NCBI RefSeq assembly: GCF_014654205.1
Contig: NZ_BNAW01000006.1
Coordinates: 62,001-126,000 of the forward strand
Reading direction: 5' to 3'
Source: Amycolatopsis bullii
GTDB lineage: Bacteria; Actinomycetota; Actinomycetes; Mycobacteriales; Pseudonocardiaceae
DNA: 64,000 nt
The position numbers and the translations under genes are program-made. The notes beneath the pieces were generated by a model. It ran no database searches. It saw only the letters and a program-made list of their open reading frames with translations, and was not told the DNA's origin. Below are positions 18,873 through 27,681 of the stretch, one piece after another. Each line of letters starts with the position of its first letter. Position 1 is the first letter of the stretch.

Positions 18873-19898
18873 GCCCGGGTACGGGAACTCCGGCTTCAGC
18901 TCGGTACCCGGGCACACCCAGCGGCGCATGCCCGCGTCGCAGACGGCGTAACCCCAGTTGATCAGGTTGTCCTGCACCTTCTCGGGCAACCTGGTCAGCC
19001 GGGTCTTCGTTTCGGCCAGCCGCCGGGTCTGCTCGACCGGCGCCGGCAGGGCGTCCGGCAGTTCGAAGTTCTCGATGTCGCTGTAGGTCGCCCAGTACGT
19101 CCCGGCGTACACCTTGTCCTCGTAGGACTTGAGCAGCGAGCCGGTGCGCAGCTCGCGGACCTGGTTGTCCATCACGGTCAGCACGCGCAGCAACTGCATC
19201 GGCCAGTTGTGCTTCGGCTTGCTCTCGTGCTTCATCTTCTTGCCCGCGTCGCTGACCAGGACGGTCGCCCGCTGGTTCTCGATCGGGTCGAGACCGAGGT
19301 TGTCGTAAACGCCCGCGTCGCTGAGCACGATCTTGCGGCCGGGCTGGTGCGGATCGGGGATCACGACCGGGGAGAGCATCGGCGGGAACGCCGAGGACGC
19401 GGCGACCGCGGTGGCCAGCGGGATCTGCCCGTGCGGGCCCGGCTGCCGGAAGAACCACCACAGCGAGCCGTCCTGCAGGCTGGTCGCGGTGAACACGAAG
19501 TTCGGGCCGGCCGGGTCGAGGTCCGCGAGGCAGCAGTCGCCGAAGAGGTGCTTCGCGTAGCGGCGCGCGAGTTCCTCCCCGGCACTGCGCCACGGCATCA
19601 GCATCGCCTTCAGCGTGACCGGAACGTCGAGGTTCGTGCGGGCCAGCCGCCGGATCGGCTGCACGACCTCCTTGCCGAAGTTCTCCGCGACGCCGTCCGC
19701 GCCGAACCACAGCTTGTTCCACGCGTGCGCCAGCACCCCCGCGGCGATCGAACCGCCGGAGACGCTGGAGACGGTGGTCAGCTTCGGCAGCCAGCCGAGT
19801 TCGTTGAGCCGCCAGAGCGCGCCGGCGTGGAAGAGCATTGCGCGGTAGCCGCCGCCCGAGAGCGCGAGGCCGACGCCGTCCCGTTTCGCCGAGTCCAC
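18858..19898 (-). CDS. Patatin-like phospholipase
   Basis: A 346-residue cytoplasmic lipid acyl hydrolase of the patatin family. The oxyanion loop SGGGYRA (14-20), the nucleophile elbow with Ser47 in SSVSGGS, and the catalytic aspartate in LSDAGVYDN form the Ser-Asp dyad. The N-terminus lacks a signal peptide. The 3' end overlaps the sortase copy B gene on the other strand by 15 bases. The substrate is unknown; no secretion partner is visible nearby. Confidence 0.85.
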   Translation of the reverse strand: MDSAKRDGVGLALSGGGYRAMLFHAGALWRLNELGWLPKLTTVSSVSGGSIAAGVLAHAWNKLWFGADGVAENFGKEVVQPIRRLARTNLDVPVTLKAMLMPWRSAGEELARRYAKHLFGDCCLADLDPAGPNFVFTATSLQDGSLWWFFRQPGPHGQIPLATAVAASSAFPPMLSPVVIPDPHQPGRKIVLSDAGVYDNLGLDPIENQRATVLVSDAGKKMKHESKPKHNWPMQLLRVLTVMDNQVRELRTGSLLKSYEDKVYAGTYWATYSDIENFELPDALPAPVEQTRRLAETKTRLTRLPEKVQDNLINWGYAVCDAGMRRWVCPGTELKPEFPYPGSGVG

Positions 19899-19908
19899 GC
19901 GGCCGAGT

Positions 19909-20655
19909 CTATGGCCGCAGCAACGGCGTGAGCAGAGTCCGTTGCCCGGCGGGGACGTATTCGGCGTAGTTGTCGTACAACGCCTGTTTTGCCAGGTGCG
20001 CCGCCGCCGTACCGTCTTCCGCGCGGATCGCGTCGAGCACCTCGGCGTGGTGGGCGAGCCAGGCGCGCATCAGCGACGTCCGGTTGCTGGCGTGCTCGAG
20101 CTTGTCCTCGATCAGTTCCAGCACGACCCCGCGCACGACTTCCTCGCTGATCACCAGCAGGGGATTGCGGGAGATGCGGGCGATCACCTCGTGGAAGGCG
20201 ACGTCCGCACGGCTGAACTCGGCATACCCGCGCGAGACGCCTTCGCGCATCGACTCCAGGGCCGCGTCGAGACCGGTCAGGTCGGCTTCGGTGCGGAGTT
20301 CGGCCGCGAGCAGGTGCGCCGAGCCGTCGAGGATCATCCGGAACTGCAGCAGTTCGGCGAGCCCGACGTGGTCGGCGCGGGCGAGCCGGTGCATCGAGCG
20401 GTGCAACGCGGCGGGCGAGGCGGCCAGCACCTCCGGCCCGCGCGGGTCCCCGGGCCGCGACCGGATCATCTCGGCGGCCTGCAGCACGCGTAGCGCTTCC
20501 CGGATCGTCGACCGGCCAACGCCGAACTGCGTCATCAGCTCGCGCTCGCTCGGCAGGCGTTCGCCCGGCTTGAGCTCGCCGCTGATCACGGCCTGCTCGA
20601 TCTGCTCGACGACCCGCTCGTACGCGCGGACCGGAGCCACCGGTTCGAACCGCAT
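19909..20655 (-). CDS. GntR/FadR-family transcriptional regulator
   Basis: A 248-residue regulator with an N-terminal winged helix (about 8-75: LPSERELMTQFGVGRSTIREALRV region) and a C-terminal FCD ligand-binding domain containing Asp/His residues that usually hold a metal. It starts 127 bases from the divergent transporter operon, with a palindromic GntR-type operator between them, so it most likely controls that operon and itself in response to the imported compound. Confidence 0.9.
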   Translation of the reverse strand: MRFEPVAPVRAYERVVEQIEQAVISGELKPGERLPSERELMTQFGVGRSTIREALRVLQAAEMIRSRPGDPRGPEVLAASPAALHRSMHRLARADHVGLAELLQFRMILDGSAHLLAAELRTEADLTGLDAALESMREGVSRGYAEFSRADVAFHEVIARISRNPLLVISEEVVRGVVLELIEDKLEHASNRTSLMRAWLAHHAEVLDAIRAEDGTAAAHLAKQALYDNYAEYVPAGQRTLLTPLLRP

Positions 20656-20687
20656 CCCTTGACCTCGCCGTCCGCTCGGTGCAGGCT

Positions 20688-20702
20688 ACTGGTCAGACCA
20701 GT
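20688..20702. promoter_or_regulatory. Palindromic operator of the GntR regulator
   Basis: ACTGGTC-A-GACCAGT is a perfect inverted repeat around a central A. The core TGGTC-N-GACCA fits the FadR-subfamily operator pattern. It lies 33 bases before the regulator start and 81 bases before the transporter operon. Confidence 0.7.
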
Positions 20703-20714
20703 GTACTAACTTTT

Positions 20715-20759
20715 TCGGGGGTCCGGGTGGCGGAGCCCCCGGACCGGGGCGAAGCCCCG
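20715..20759. repeat. GC-rich REP-like double palindrome
   Basis: GGGGGTCCGGGTGGC/GAGCCCCCGGACC followed by CCGGGGC/GCCCCGG gives two adjacent GC hairpins just before the ribosome site of the binding-protein gene. A related element lies at 10150-10180. It may shape the 5' untranslated region. Confidence 0.5.
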
Positions 20760-20782
20760 GTTGTTACAGCCCTGGAGGCCGA

Positions 20783-22273
20783 ATGAAAGCCCGACTTCAC
20801 GTGCTGGCAGCGGCGCTGCTGCTCGTGGTGTCCGGCTGCTCGGCCGGCTCGTCGGCCAGCGTTTCCGCTGGTCCGGACACGCTTTCCGTCGGCTTCACGG
20901 CGGAGCCGGCGAACTTCGACTTCACCCGCACCGACGGCGCCGCCATCCCGCAGGCCCTGCTCTACAACGTCTACGAAGGCCTGGTGAAGCTCGACGCCCA
21001 GGGCAAGGTCGTGCCGCTGCTCGCGAAGTCGTGGACCGTCAGCCCGGACCGCAAGACCTACGACTTCCAGCTGCAGCAGGGCGTCAAGTTCAGCAACGGC
21101 GCTCCCTTCACCGCGGAGGACGTCAAGTTCTCCCTGATGCGCGTGAAGACGGACTGGACGATCTCGATCAAGGCGAACATGGACGTCATCGACCACGTCG
21201 ACGCCGTGGCACCGGACCACGCGCGGGTCGTGCTGTCGAAGCCGTCCAACGGCTGGCTGTTCAGCCTCACCAGCCGGCTCGGCGCGATGTTCAGCCCCAC
21301 CGGTGTCGCCGATCTCGCGAACAAGCCGGTCGGCACCGGGCCGTACGTCGTGGCGGCGCGCAAGCGCGGCGACTCCGTGGTGCTGAAGGCGAATCCCGCG
21401 TACTGGGGCCGGAAACCGGCGTACGGCACGGTGGTCCTCAAGTACATCAAGGACCCGACCGCGCTGAACAACAGTTTGTTCAGCAACGGCATCGACGTCA
21501 TCTCCGCGATCACCGCGCCCGACTCGATCCCGCAGTTCCAGGCCGACGACCGGTTCCAGGTCGTCCAGGGCACGACGAACTCCGAAGTCACGCTCGCCAT
21601 GAACAACGCGCGGCCGCCGCTGAACGACGTCCGCGTGCGCCAAGCCCTGACGTACGCGATCGACCGGAAGGCCTTGCTGGACACGGCGTGGGCGGGCCGC
21701 GGCACGCTGATCGGCAGCATGGTCCCGCCGACCGACCCGTGGTACGAAGACCTCTCGAACGTCCACCCGTTCGATCCCGCGAAAGCGCAGGCGCTCCTGA
21801 CCGAGGCGGGTGCGACGAACCTGAGCCTGCGGCTGCGGATCCCGAACCTGCCGTACGCGGTGTCGGCCGCGCAGGTCGTCCAGTCGCAGCTCGCCGACGT
21901 CGGCGTGCGGACCACGATCGAGCCGCTCGACTTCCCGGCGGTGTGGCTCAAGCAGGTGTTCACCGACCACGACTACGACCTGTCGATCATCCAGCACGTC
22001 GAAGCCCGGGACATCACGACGTTCGGGAAGCCGAAGTACTACTGGGGCTACGACAGCAAGCGCGTCCAGCAGCTGCTCGGCGAAGCCGACAGCGGCACGC
22101 CGGAACAGCAGATCGCGGACATGAAGCAGGTGGCCCGGCAGCTGAACGCCGACGCGGCCGCGGACTGGCTGTTCCTGTTCCCCAACGTGATCGTCGCGAA
22201 GACGAAGGTCGGCGGGTTCGTGCAGAACCAGGTTAGCGAGTCCTTCGACCTCACCGGGCTGGCGCCGCGATGA
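20783..22273 (+). CDS. ABC transporter substrate-binding lipoprotein (peptide/opine/nickel family)
   Basis: A 496-residue extracellular solute-binding protein family 5 lipoprotein, first gene of the coupled operon. Lipobox VVSGCS places the lipid on Cys19. The family signature region (GAPFTAEDVKFSLMR and RQALTYAIDRKALL) is present. GGAGG lies four bases before the ATG. It delivers a peptide-like or amide substrate to the permeases that follow; the true ligand is unknown. Confidence 0.92.
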   Translation: MKARLHVLAAALLLVVSGCSAGSSASVSAGPDTLSVGFTAEPANFDFTRTDGAAIPQALLYNVYEGLVKLDAQGKVVPLLAKSWTVSPDRKTYDFQLQQGVKFSNGAPFTAEDVKFSLMRVKTDWTISIKANMDVIDHVDAVAPDHARVVLSKPSNGWLFSLTSRLGAMFSPTGVADLANKPVGTGPYVVAARKRGDSVVLKANPAYWGRKPAYGTVVLKYIKDPTALNNSLFSNGIDVISAITAPDSIPQFQADDRFQVVQGTTNSEVTLAMNNARPPLNDVRVRQALTYAIDRKALLDTAWAGRGTLIGSMVPPTDPWYEDLSNVHPFDPAKAQALLTEAGATNLSLRLRIPNLPYAVSAAQVVQSQLADVGVRTTIEPLDFPAVWLKQVFTDHDYDLSIIQHVEARDITTFGKPKYYWGYDSKRVQQLLGEADSGTPEQQIADMKQVARQLNADAAADWLFLFPNVIVAKTKVGGFVQNQVSESFDLTGLAPR

Positions 22274-23214
22274 CCGCCAAGGTGCTGCGCCGGGTGGCGA
22301 TCTTCGTGGTCAGCGTGCTGGCCGCGTCGATCGTGGTGTTCCTGTTCATGGCCGTGCTCCCGGGTGACCCGGCGCAGGTCGCGCTCGGCGTCAACGCGAC
22401 ACCGGAGCTGCTCGCCAAGACCCGCGCGGAGTTCGGCATCGACCGCCCGCTCCTCACGCAGTACTTCGACTGGATCGGTGGCGTGCTGCACGGCGACTTC
22501 GGCCGCTCCTACGTGACGCGGGACGCAATCGGCCCGCAGCTGCTCGACCGCCTCGGCGTGACGCTGTGGCTGGTCGGCGCGGGCATGCTGGTGGCGCTGG
22601 TGATCGCCGTGCCGGCCGGGACGTTCGCCGCGGTCAAGCACCGGAAGGCGTCGGGTGCGAGCGTCTCGGGCCTGTCGCAGATCGGCGTCGCCATTCCGGC
22701 GTTCCTCGCCGGGATCATCCTGGTGCAGATCTTCGCCGTGCAGTTGCGCTGGCTGCCTTCGGGCGGGTGGACACCCCCGAACCAGGACTTCGGCGAGTTC
22801 TTCCGCGGGCTGGTCCTCCCGGCGTTGTCGCTCGGCCTGGTGCAGGGCGCGGTGCTCACGCGGTACGTGCGTTCGGCCGTGCTGGACACGCTCGGCCAGG
22901 ACTACCTGCGCACCGCGCGGTCGAAGGGGCTGCGGCCGGGACAGGCGCTGGTGCGGCACGGCCTGCGCAACGCGTCGGTGCCCGTGGTGACCGTGCTCGG
23001 CCTGCAGCTGGCGACCCTGCTGATCGGCGCGGTCGTCGTCGAGCGCGTGTTCGTGCTGCCGGGGCTGGGTTCGATGCTCCTGGACGCCGTCTCCGCGCGT
23101 GACCTGCTGACCGTGCAGGGAATCGTCCTGGTGCTGGTGGTCGGCGTGCTGCTGGTCAACTTCGTCGTCGACGTCCTCTACACCGTGCTCGACCCGCGAT
23201 TGCGAGGTTCGTGA
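22270..23214 (+). CDS. ABC transporter permease, DppB/OppB type
   Basis: A 314-residue inner-membrane permease with six helices and the EAA-type cytoplasmic loop DYLRTARSKGLRPGQALVRH. It pairs with the DppC-type permease that follows. Start overlaps the binding-protein stop (ATGA). Confidence 0.92.
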   Translation: MTAKVLRRVAIFVVSVLAASIVVFLFMAVLPGDPAQVALGVNATPELLAKTRAEFGIDRPLLTQYFDWIGGVLHGDFGRSYVTRDAIGPQLLDRLGVTLWLVGAGMLVALVIAVPAGTFAAVKHRKASGASVSGLSQIGVAIPAFLAGIILVQIFAVQLRWLPSGGWTPPNQDFGEFFRGLVLPALSLGLVQGAVLTRYVRSAVLDTLGQDYLRTARSKGLRPGQALVRHGLRNASVPVVTVLGLQLATLLIGAVVVERVFVLPGLGSMLLDAVSARDLLTVQGIVLVLVVGVLLVNFVVDVLYTVLDPRLRGS

Positions 23215-24020
23215 TGCGCAATCTGGTGCTGGGCGCGGTGCTCGTCGGCCTGGTCGTGCTGGCCGCGTTGCTGTCGTTCGCGTGGACGCCGTTCGACCCG
23301 GTGAAGGTCGACGCGACCCACCGGCTGCTCGGCTTCACCGGCTCGCACTGGTTCGGCACCGACAAGTTCGGCCGCGACCTGCTGAGCCAGCTCATGGTCG
23401 GCGCGCGGACGACGTTGTACGTCGGGGTCGTCGCCGTCGGGATCGCCGCGGTGATCGGCACGCCGCTGGGCATCCTGGCCGGGATGTCGCCGCGGTGGCT
23501 CGGCGAGTTCGTCATGCGCGTCAACGACCTCGTGCTCGCGTTCCCCGCGCTGCTGCTGGCCATCATGTTCGGCGCGGTGTTCGGCGCGGACACGCTGACC
23601 GCGATGGTCGCCATCGGCATCGCCACCATCCCGTCGTTCGCGCGGATCGCCCGGTCCGGGACACTGCAGGTGATGAGCACCGAGTTCGTGCTCGCCGCCC
23701 GCGCGGGGGGCCGGTCGCGGCTGAACATCGCGCTGCGGCACGTGCTGCCGAACATCTCCGGCCTGCTGATCGTGCAGGCGTCGGTGTCGTTCGCGATCGC
23801 CGTGCTCGCCGAGGCGGCGCTGTCGTTCCTCGGGTTCGGCACGCGGCCGCCGACGCCGTCGTGGGGCCGGATGCTGCAGGAATCCCAAGAGCTGCTGACC
23901 GTGCAGCCGCGGCTGGCGCTGGTGCCCGGCATCGCGATCGCCGTCGCCGTGCTCGGCTTCAACCTCCTCGGCGACGGCCTGCGCGACCGCCTCGACCCCC
24001 GATTGGCGGCCCGCGTATGA
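23214..24020 (+). CDS. ABC transporter permease, DppC/OppC type
   Basis: A 268-residue permease with GTDKFGRDLLSQLMVGAR, typical of DppC N-termini, and an EAA loop EFVLAARAGGRSRLNIALRH. The ATG at 23214 shares one base with the previous stop (TGATG) and has GAGG six bases upstream; a GTG at 23211 is the alternative. The usual N-terminal cytoplasmic extension of DppC is short. Confidence 0.9.
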   Translation: MRNLVLGAVLVGLVVLAALLSFAWTPFDPVKVDATHRLLGFTGSHWFGTDKFGRDLLSQLMVGARTTLYVGVVAVGIAAVIGTPLGILAGMSPRWLGEFVMRVNDLVLAFPALLLAIMFGAVFGADTLTAMVAIGIATIPSFARIARSGTLQVMSTEFVLAARAGGRSRLNIALRHVLPNISGLLIVQASVSFAIAVLAEAALSFLGFGTRPPTPSWGRMLQESQELLTVQPRLALVPGIAIAVAVLGFNLLGDGLRDRLDPRLAARV

Positions 24021-24748
24021 CGCTCTCGGTGACCGGACTCCGGGTCGGCGACCTGGTCCGGGACGTCTCGTTCGAGATCGGCGCCGGCGAGCGCGTCGGC
24101 CTGATCGGCGAGTCCGGGTCCGGGAAGTCGCTGACGGCGCTGGCGATCATGGGCCTGCTGCCCGAGGAACTGCCCGCGTCCGGTTCGGTGCGCTTGTACG
24201 ACCGGGAACTGCTGGGAATGTCCGAAAAGGACCTGTCGCGGCTGCGCGGCGACGAGCTGGCCATGGTGTTCCAGGAGCCCATGACGGCGTTGAACCCGGC
24301 CATGCGCGTCGGCCGCCAGGTCACCGAGCCCGGCCGCCTCCACGGCCGCCGGCACCGCGCCGAGGACCTGCTGGCCGCGGTCGGCCTGCCGGGCACCGCC
24401 CGCGCGTACCCGCACCAGCTGTCCGGCGGGCAGCGGCAGCGGGTCGTGCTCGCGATGGCCCTGGCCAACGAGCCGTCGCTGCTGATCTGCGACGAGCCGA
24501 CGACCGCCCTCGACGTCACCGTGCAGGCCCAGATCCTCACCCTGATCAAGCGGGCACTTTCACGGGAAAGTGCCCTCCTCTTCATCACGCACGACCTGGC
24601 GGTGGTGGCGTCGGTGTGTGAACGCGTGCTGGTGATGCTGGACGGCGAGATCGTCGAAGCAGGCTCGACGCGCGAAGTGCTGACGCAGCCGAAACACGAG
24701 TACACGCGCAAGCTCCTGGCCGCTTCGGACCTGGAGGCCCGGCGATGA
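24017..24748 (+). CDS. ABC transporter ATPase, DppD type (short)
   Basis: A 243-residue ATPase with Walker A GESGSGKS, Q-loop VFQEPMTALNP, signature LSGGQRQRV, Walker B LLICDEPTTALD and H-loop FITHDL. At 243 residues it lacks the usual C-terminal oligopeptide domain of about 80 residues. The segment encoding ALSRESAL (24552-24575) is a DNA palindrome also found between genes at 55831-55854 and uses codons CTT, TCA and AGT that are rare here. Start overlaps the permease stop (ATGA). Confidence 0.9.
   Translation: MTLSVTGLRVGDLVRDVSFEIGAGERVGLIGESGSGKSLTALAIMGLLPEELPASGSVRLYDRELLGMSEKDLSRLRGDELAMVFQEPMTALNPAMRVGRQVTEPGRLHGRRHRAEDLLAAVGLPGTARAYPHQLSGGQRQRVVLAMALANEPSLLICDEPTTALDVTVQAQILTLIKRALSRESALLFITHDLAVVASVCERVLVMLDGEIVEAGSTREVLTQPKHEYTRKLLAASDLEARR
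24552..24575. repeat. 24-base palindromic repeat inside an ABC ATPase gene
   Basis: Ten-base arms GGGCACTTTC and GAAAGTGCCC surround ACGG. The same arms with a CCGG centre occur at 55831-55854. In frame it encodes part of ALSRESAL, between the Walker B and H-loop motifs. Confidence 0.8.
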
Positions 24749-25515
24749 TCATCGAAGTCCGCGACCTCGAACGCCGGTACGCCCGCCGGGACGTGCACGC
24801 CCTGCGGGGCGTCAGCTTCGACGTCGACGCGGGACAGCGGTTCGGCATCGTCGGCGAGTCCGGATCCGGCAAGTCCACCCTGGTCCGGCTGCTGGCCGCG
24901 CTCGACAAACCGACTGCGGGCACGGTCTCGTTCCAGGGCAAGCGCATCGACAACCTGCCGGAACGCCGCCTCGGCTTCCTGCGCTCGGAGCTGCAGATCG
25001 TCTTCCAGGACCCGATGGGTTCGCTCGACCCCCGGATGCGGGTGCGGGACATCGTTTCCGAACCGCTGGGCCACCGGGACCCCGGCCGCGTCGCCGAGCT
25101 GCTCGCCGCTGTCGGCCTGCCGGAAGACGCCGCCCAGCGCTACCCGCACCAGTTTTCCGGCGGCCAGCGGCAGCGGATCTCGATCGCCCGCGCGCTGGCT
25201 CCGAACCCGAGCGTGCTGATCGCCGACGAGCCGGTCAGCGCCCTCGACGTCTCCGTGCGCGGCCAGATCCTCGACCTGCTCGGCTCGCTGGTGGAGCAAT
25301 TCGCGCTGACGCTGATCTTCGTGTCCCACGACCTCGGCGTCGTCCGGCACGTCTGTGACCGGGTGGCGGTGATGCGCCGCGGCGAGATCGTCGAGCTGGG
25401 CGACGTGGCGCAGGTCTACGACGCGCCGCAGCACGAGTACACGCGGGAACTCCTCGAAGCCGCGCCGAACCTGCGCGCGGAACTCGCCCGGCTGCGCGGA
25501 GGTGACGATGCCTGA
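24745..25515 (+). CDS. ABC transporter ATPase, DppF type (short)
   Basis: A 256-residue ATPase with Walker A GESGSGKST, Q-loop VFQDPMGSLDP, signature FSGGQRQRI, Walker B VLIADEPVSALD and H-loop FVSHDL. It also lacks the C-terminal oligopeptide domain. Start overlaps the previous stop (ATGA). With the preceding genes it completes a five-component importer. Confidence 0.92.
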   Translation: MIIEVRDLERRYARRDVHALRGVSFDVDAGQRFGIVGESGSGKSTLVRLLAALDKPTAGTVSFQGKRIDNLPERRLGFLRSELQIVFQDPMGSLDPRMRVRDIVSEPLGHRDPGRVAELLAAVGLPEDAAQRYPHQFSGGQRQRISIARALAPNPSVLIADEPVSALDVSVRGQILDLLGSLVEQFALTLIFVSHDLGVVRHVCDRVAVMRRGEIVELGDVAQVYDAPQHEYTRELLEAAPNLRAELARLRGGDDA

Positions 25516-26920
25516 CCATCCCGGAGGCCTGCCGATCGGAGCGGGCTGGGTGTCCACTGTGGATACCGAAGAAATCGTTTTCCCCTACGACGGGAGCGTG
25601 GTCGGCACCGCGCCGGTCGGGACGCCGTCACTGGCGCGTCGGGCTGTCGACGAGGCTGTCGCCGTCGCGCGCGAAGTGGCTTCGCTGCCTTCGCGGGTTC
25701 GGCGTTCGCTGCTCAACGACGTCGCGGTGGCGCTGCGCGACCGGCGGGCGGAGTTCGAGAACCTGCTCGTCCTGGAAACGGGCAAGCCGCTGGTCGACTG
25801 CCGCGTCGAGGTCGCGCGCACGGTCGTCACCTGGGAAGCCGCCTCCGAAGAGGTCTCCCGGCTGCACGGTGAGACCGTGCCCCTCGATCTGCTGCCCTCG
25901 GGTGACGGCCTGGTCGGGTTCTGGAAGCGCAAGCCGATCGGCGTCGTCGTCGGCATCGCGGGCTTCAACTACCCGCTGCTGCTGGCCTCGCACAAGATCG
26001 CGCCCGCGATCGCCGCGGGGTGCCCGGTGATCGTCAAGCCCGCGCCGCAGACGCCGCTGGCCACGCTGTGGCTGGTTCACCTGGTCCGGTCGCTCGCCCC
26101 GCTGCCCGCCATGGTCCAGCTGGTCACCGGGGACGCGGCCGTCGGCGCGGCACTGACGACCGACCGCCGGGTCGGCGCGGTCTCGTTCACCGGTTCGGCC
26201 GCGGTCGGCCACCGCATCGCCCGTGACGCGGCCCCCACGAAGACGTTGCTGGAGCTGGGCTCGAACGCGGCGCTCGTGGTCGCGGAAGACGCCGACCTCG
26301 AAGCCGCCGTGGACGCCGTGCTGCGCGGCGGGTTCTACGCGTCCGGTCAGGCCTGCATCTCGGTGCAGCGGGTGCTGGTCGTCGCCCCGGTCGCCGAGGA
26401 GTTCACCGAACGGCTGCTCGCGCGCCTGGACGAAGTCGTCGTCGGCGATCCACGGGACGAGAAGACGCGGGTGTCGGCGCTGATCGACCCGGCTTCCACC
26501 GAGCGCGTCGCCGCGTGGATCGAGAAGTCCGGCGGCCGCCGGGTCGGCGGCGGTGTCGACGGCACGGTGCTGCGGCCGACCGTCCTGCTCGACGTGCCGG
26601 ACGGCGTCGAGGCGTGGGACGAGGAGATCTTCGGCCCGGTCGTCTGCGTGCGCACGGTGTCCGATGTGGACGAGGCCTTCGCCGCGGTGAACGCCTCCCG
26701 CTACGGGCTCCACGCCAGCGTCTACAGCAAGTCGCTGAAGACGGCGTTCCGCGCGCTGGACGAGCTGGAAGTGGGTGGCGTCGTGATCAACGAGGTGCCC
26801 GGCTTCCGTTCCGACACCATGCCCTACGGCGGCGTGAAGGACTCCGGCATCGGCCGCGAAGGGCCGCGTTTCGCCGTCGAGGAACTGACCGTGACGAGGA
26901 TGGCGGTGCTGCGCCCGTGA
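25508..26920 (+). CDS. Aldehyde dehydrogenase
   Basis: A 470-residue NAD(P)-dependent aldehyde dehydrogenase with Asn154, general base Glu249 (LLELGSN) and nucleophile Cys283 (ASGQACISVQ). GGAGG lies five bases before the ATG at 25508, which overlaps the ATPase stop by eight bases; a GTG at 25502 lacks a site. In this operon it probably oxidises an aldehyde released from the imported compound. Confidence 0.92.
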   Translation: MPDHPGGLPIGAGWVSTVDTEEIVFPYDGSVVGTAPVGTPSLARRAVDEAVAVAREVASLPSRVRRSLLNDVAVALRDRRAEFENLLVLETGKPLVDCRVEVARTVVTWEAASEEVSRLHGETVPLDLLPSGDGLVGFWKRKPIGVVVGIAGFNYPLLLASHKIAPAIAAGCPVIVKPAPQTPLATLWLVHLVRSLAPLPAMVQLVTGDAAVGAALTTDRRVGAVSFTGSAAVGHRIARDAAPTKTLLELGSNAALVVAEDADLEAAVDAVLRGGFYASGQACISVQRVLVVAPVAEEFTERLLARLDEVVVGDPRDEKTRVSALIDPASTERVAAWIEKSGGRRVGGGVDGTVLRPTVLLDVPDGVEAWDEEIFGPVVCVRTVSDVDEAFAAVNASRYGLHASVYSKSLKTAFRALDELEVGGVVINEVPGFRSDTMPYGGVKDSGIGREGPRFAVEELTVTRMAVLRP

Positions 26921-27672
26921 ACTACTCGACGTTGTTCCGGCTGGACGGCCGCCGGGCCGTGGTCCTCGGCGCGGGCGGCATCGGCCGCGAAGCCGCGCGT
27001 GCCCTGGCCGCGCACGGCGCTTCGGTGGTGTGCGCGGACCGCGACCTCGACGCCGCGCGCGAAGCCGGGGTGGGGGAGCCGTACGAACTGGACCTGCTCG
27101 CACCGGGCGCCCTCGACCGGGCCGCGGCCGACCTCGGCCCGCAGGACGTCGTCGTGCTGACCGCCGCGACGAACGTCCGCAAACGGCTGCTCGACTACAC
27201 CCGCGAGGAGTTCGACCGCGTCCTGGCGCTGAACCTGGGCGTGACGTTCGAGGTCGTCCGCGTCTTCGGCGCCGGCATGGTCGCGCGCGGGCGGGGCAGC
27301 ATCATCGGCTTCTCGTCGATCCGCGGCACCACCGTCGAGCCCGGCCAGGGCCCGTACGCGGCGACGAAAGCCGGGCTCGTCCAGCTGTTCCGCACGGCCG
27401 CCGCGGAGTTCGGCCCGGCCGGGGTCCGGGTCAACGCGATCGCCCCCGGCGTCGTCGAGACCCCGCTGACCGCGCAGATCAAGGCGAATCCCGAGTGGTA
27501 CGACGCGTACGCGGCGAAGGGCGCGTTGGGCCGCTGGGCGCGTCCGGACGAGCTCGCCGGAGCGGTCGTGTACCTCGCTTCGGACGCTTCGTCGTTCGTG
27601 ACCGGCTCTGTGCTGGCGGTGGACGGTGGCTGGACCGCCGTCGACGGCCGCTTCGACCCGCCTGCCTCGTGA
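26917..27672 (+). CDS. SDR-family oxidoreductase
   Basis: A 251-residue short-chain dehydrogenase with the nucleotide loop GAGGIG (18-23) and catalytic Ser133 or Ser134, Tyr147 and Lys151 (YAATK). The C-terminal NAIAPG and VDGGW signatures are present. GTG start overlaps the aldehyde dehydrogenase stop (GTGA). Likely reduces or oxidises a hydroxy/keto intermediate of the same pathway. Confidence 0.92.
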   Translation: MNYSTLFRLDGRRAVVLGAGGIGREAARALAAHGASVVCADRDLDAAREAGVGEPYELDLLAPGALDRAAADLGPQDVVVLTAATNVRKRLLDYTREEFDRVLALNLGVTFEVVRVFGAGMVARGRGSIIGFSSIRGTTVEPGQGPYAATKAGLVQLFRTAAAEFGPAGVRVNAIAPGVVETPLTAQIKANPEWYDAYAAKGALGRWARPDELAGAVVYLASDASSFVTGSVLAVDGGWTAVDGRFDPPAS

Positions 27673-27681
27673 GGAGCGCCC

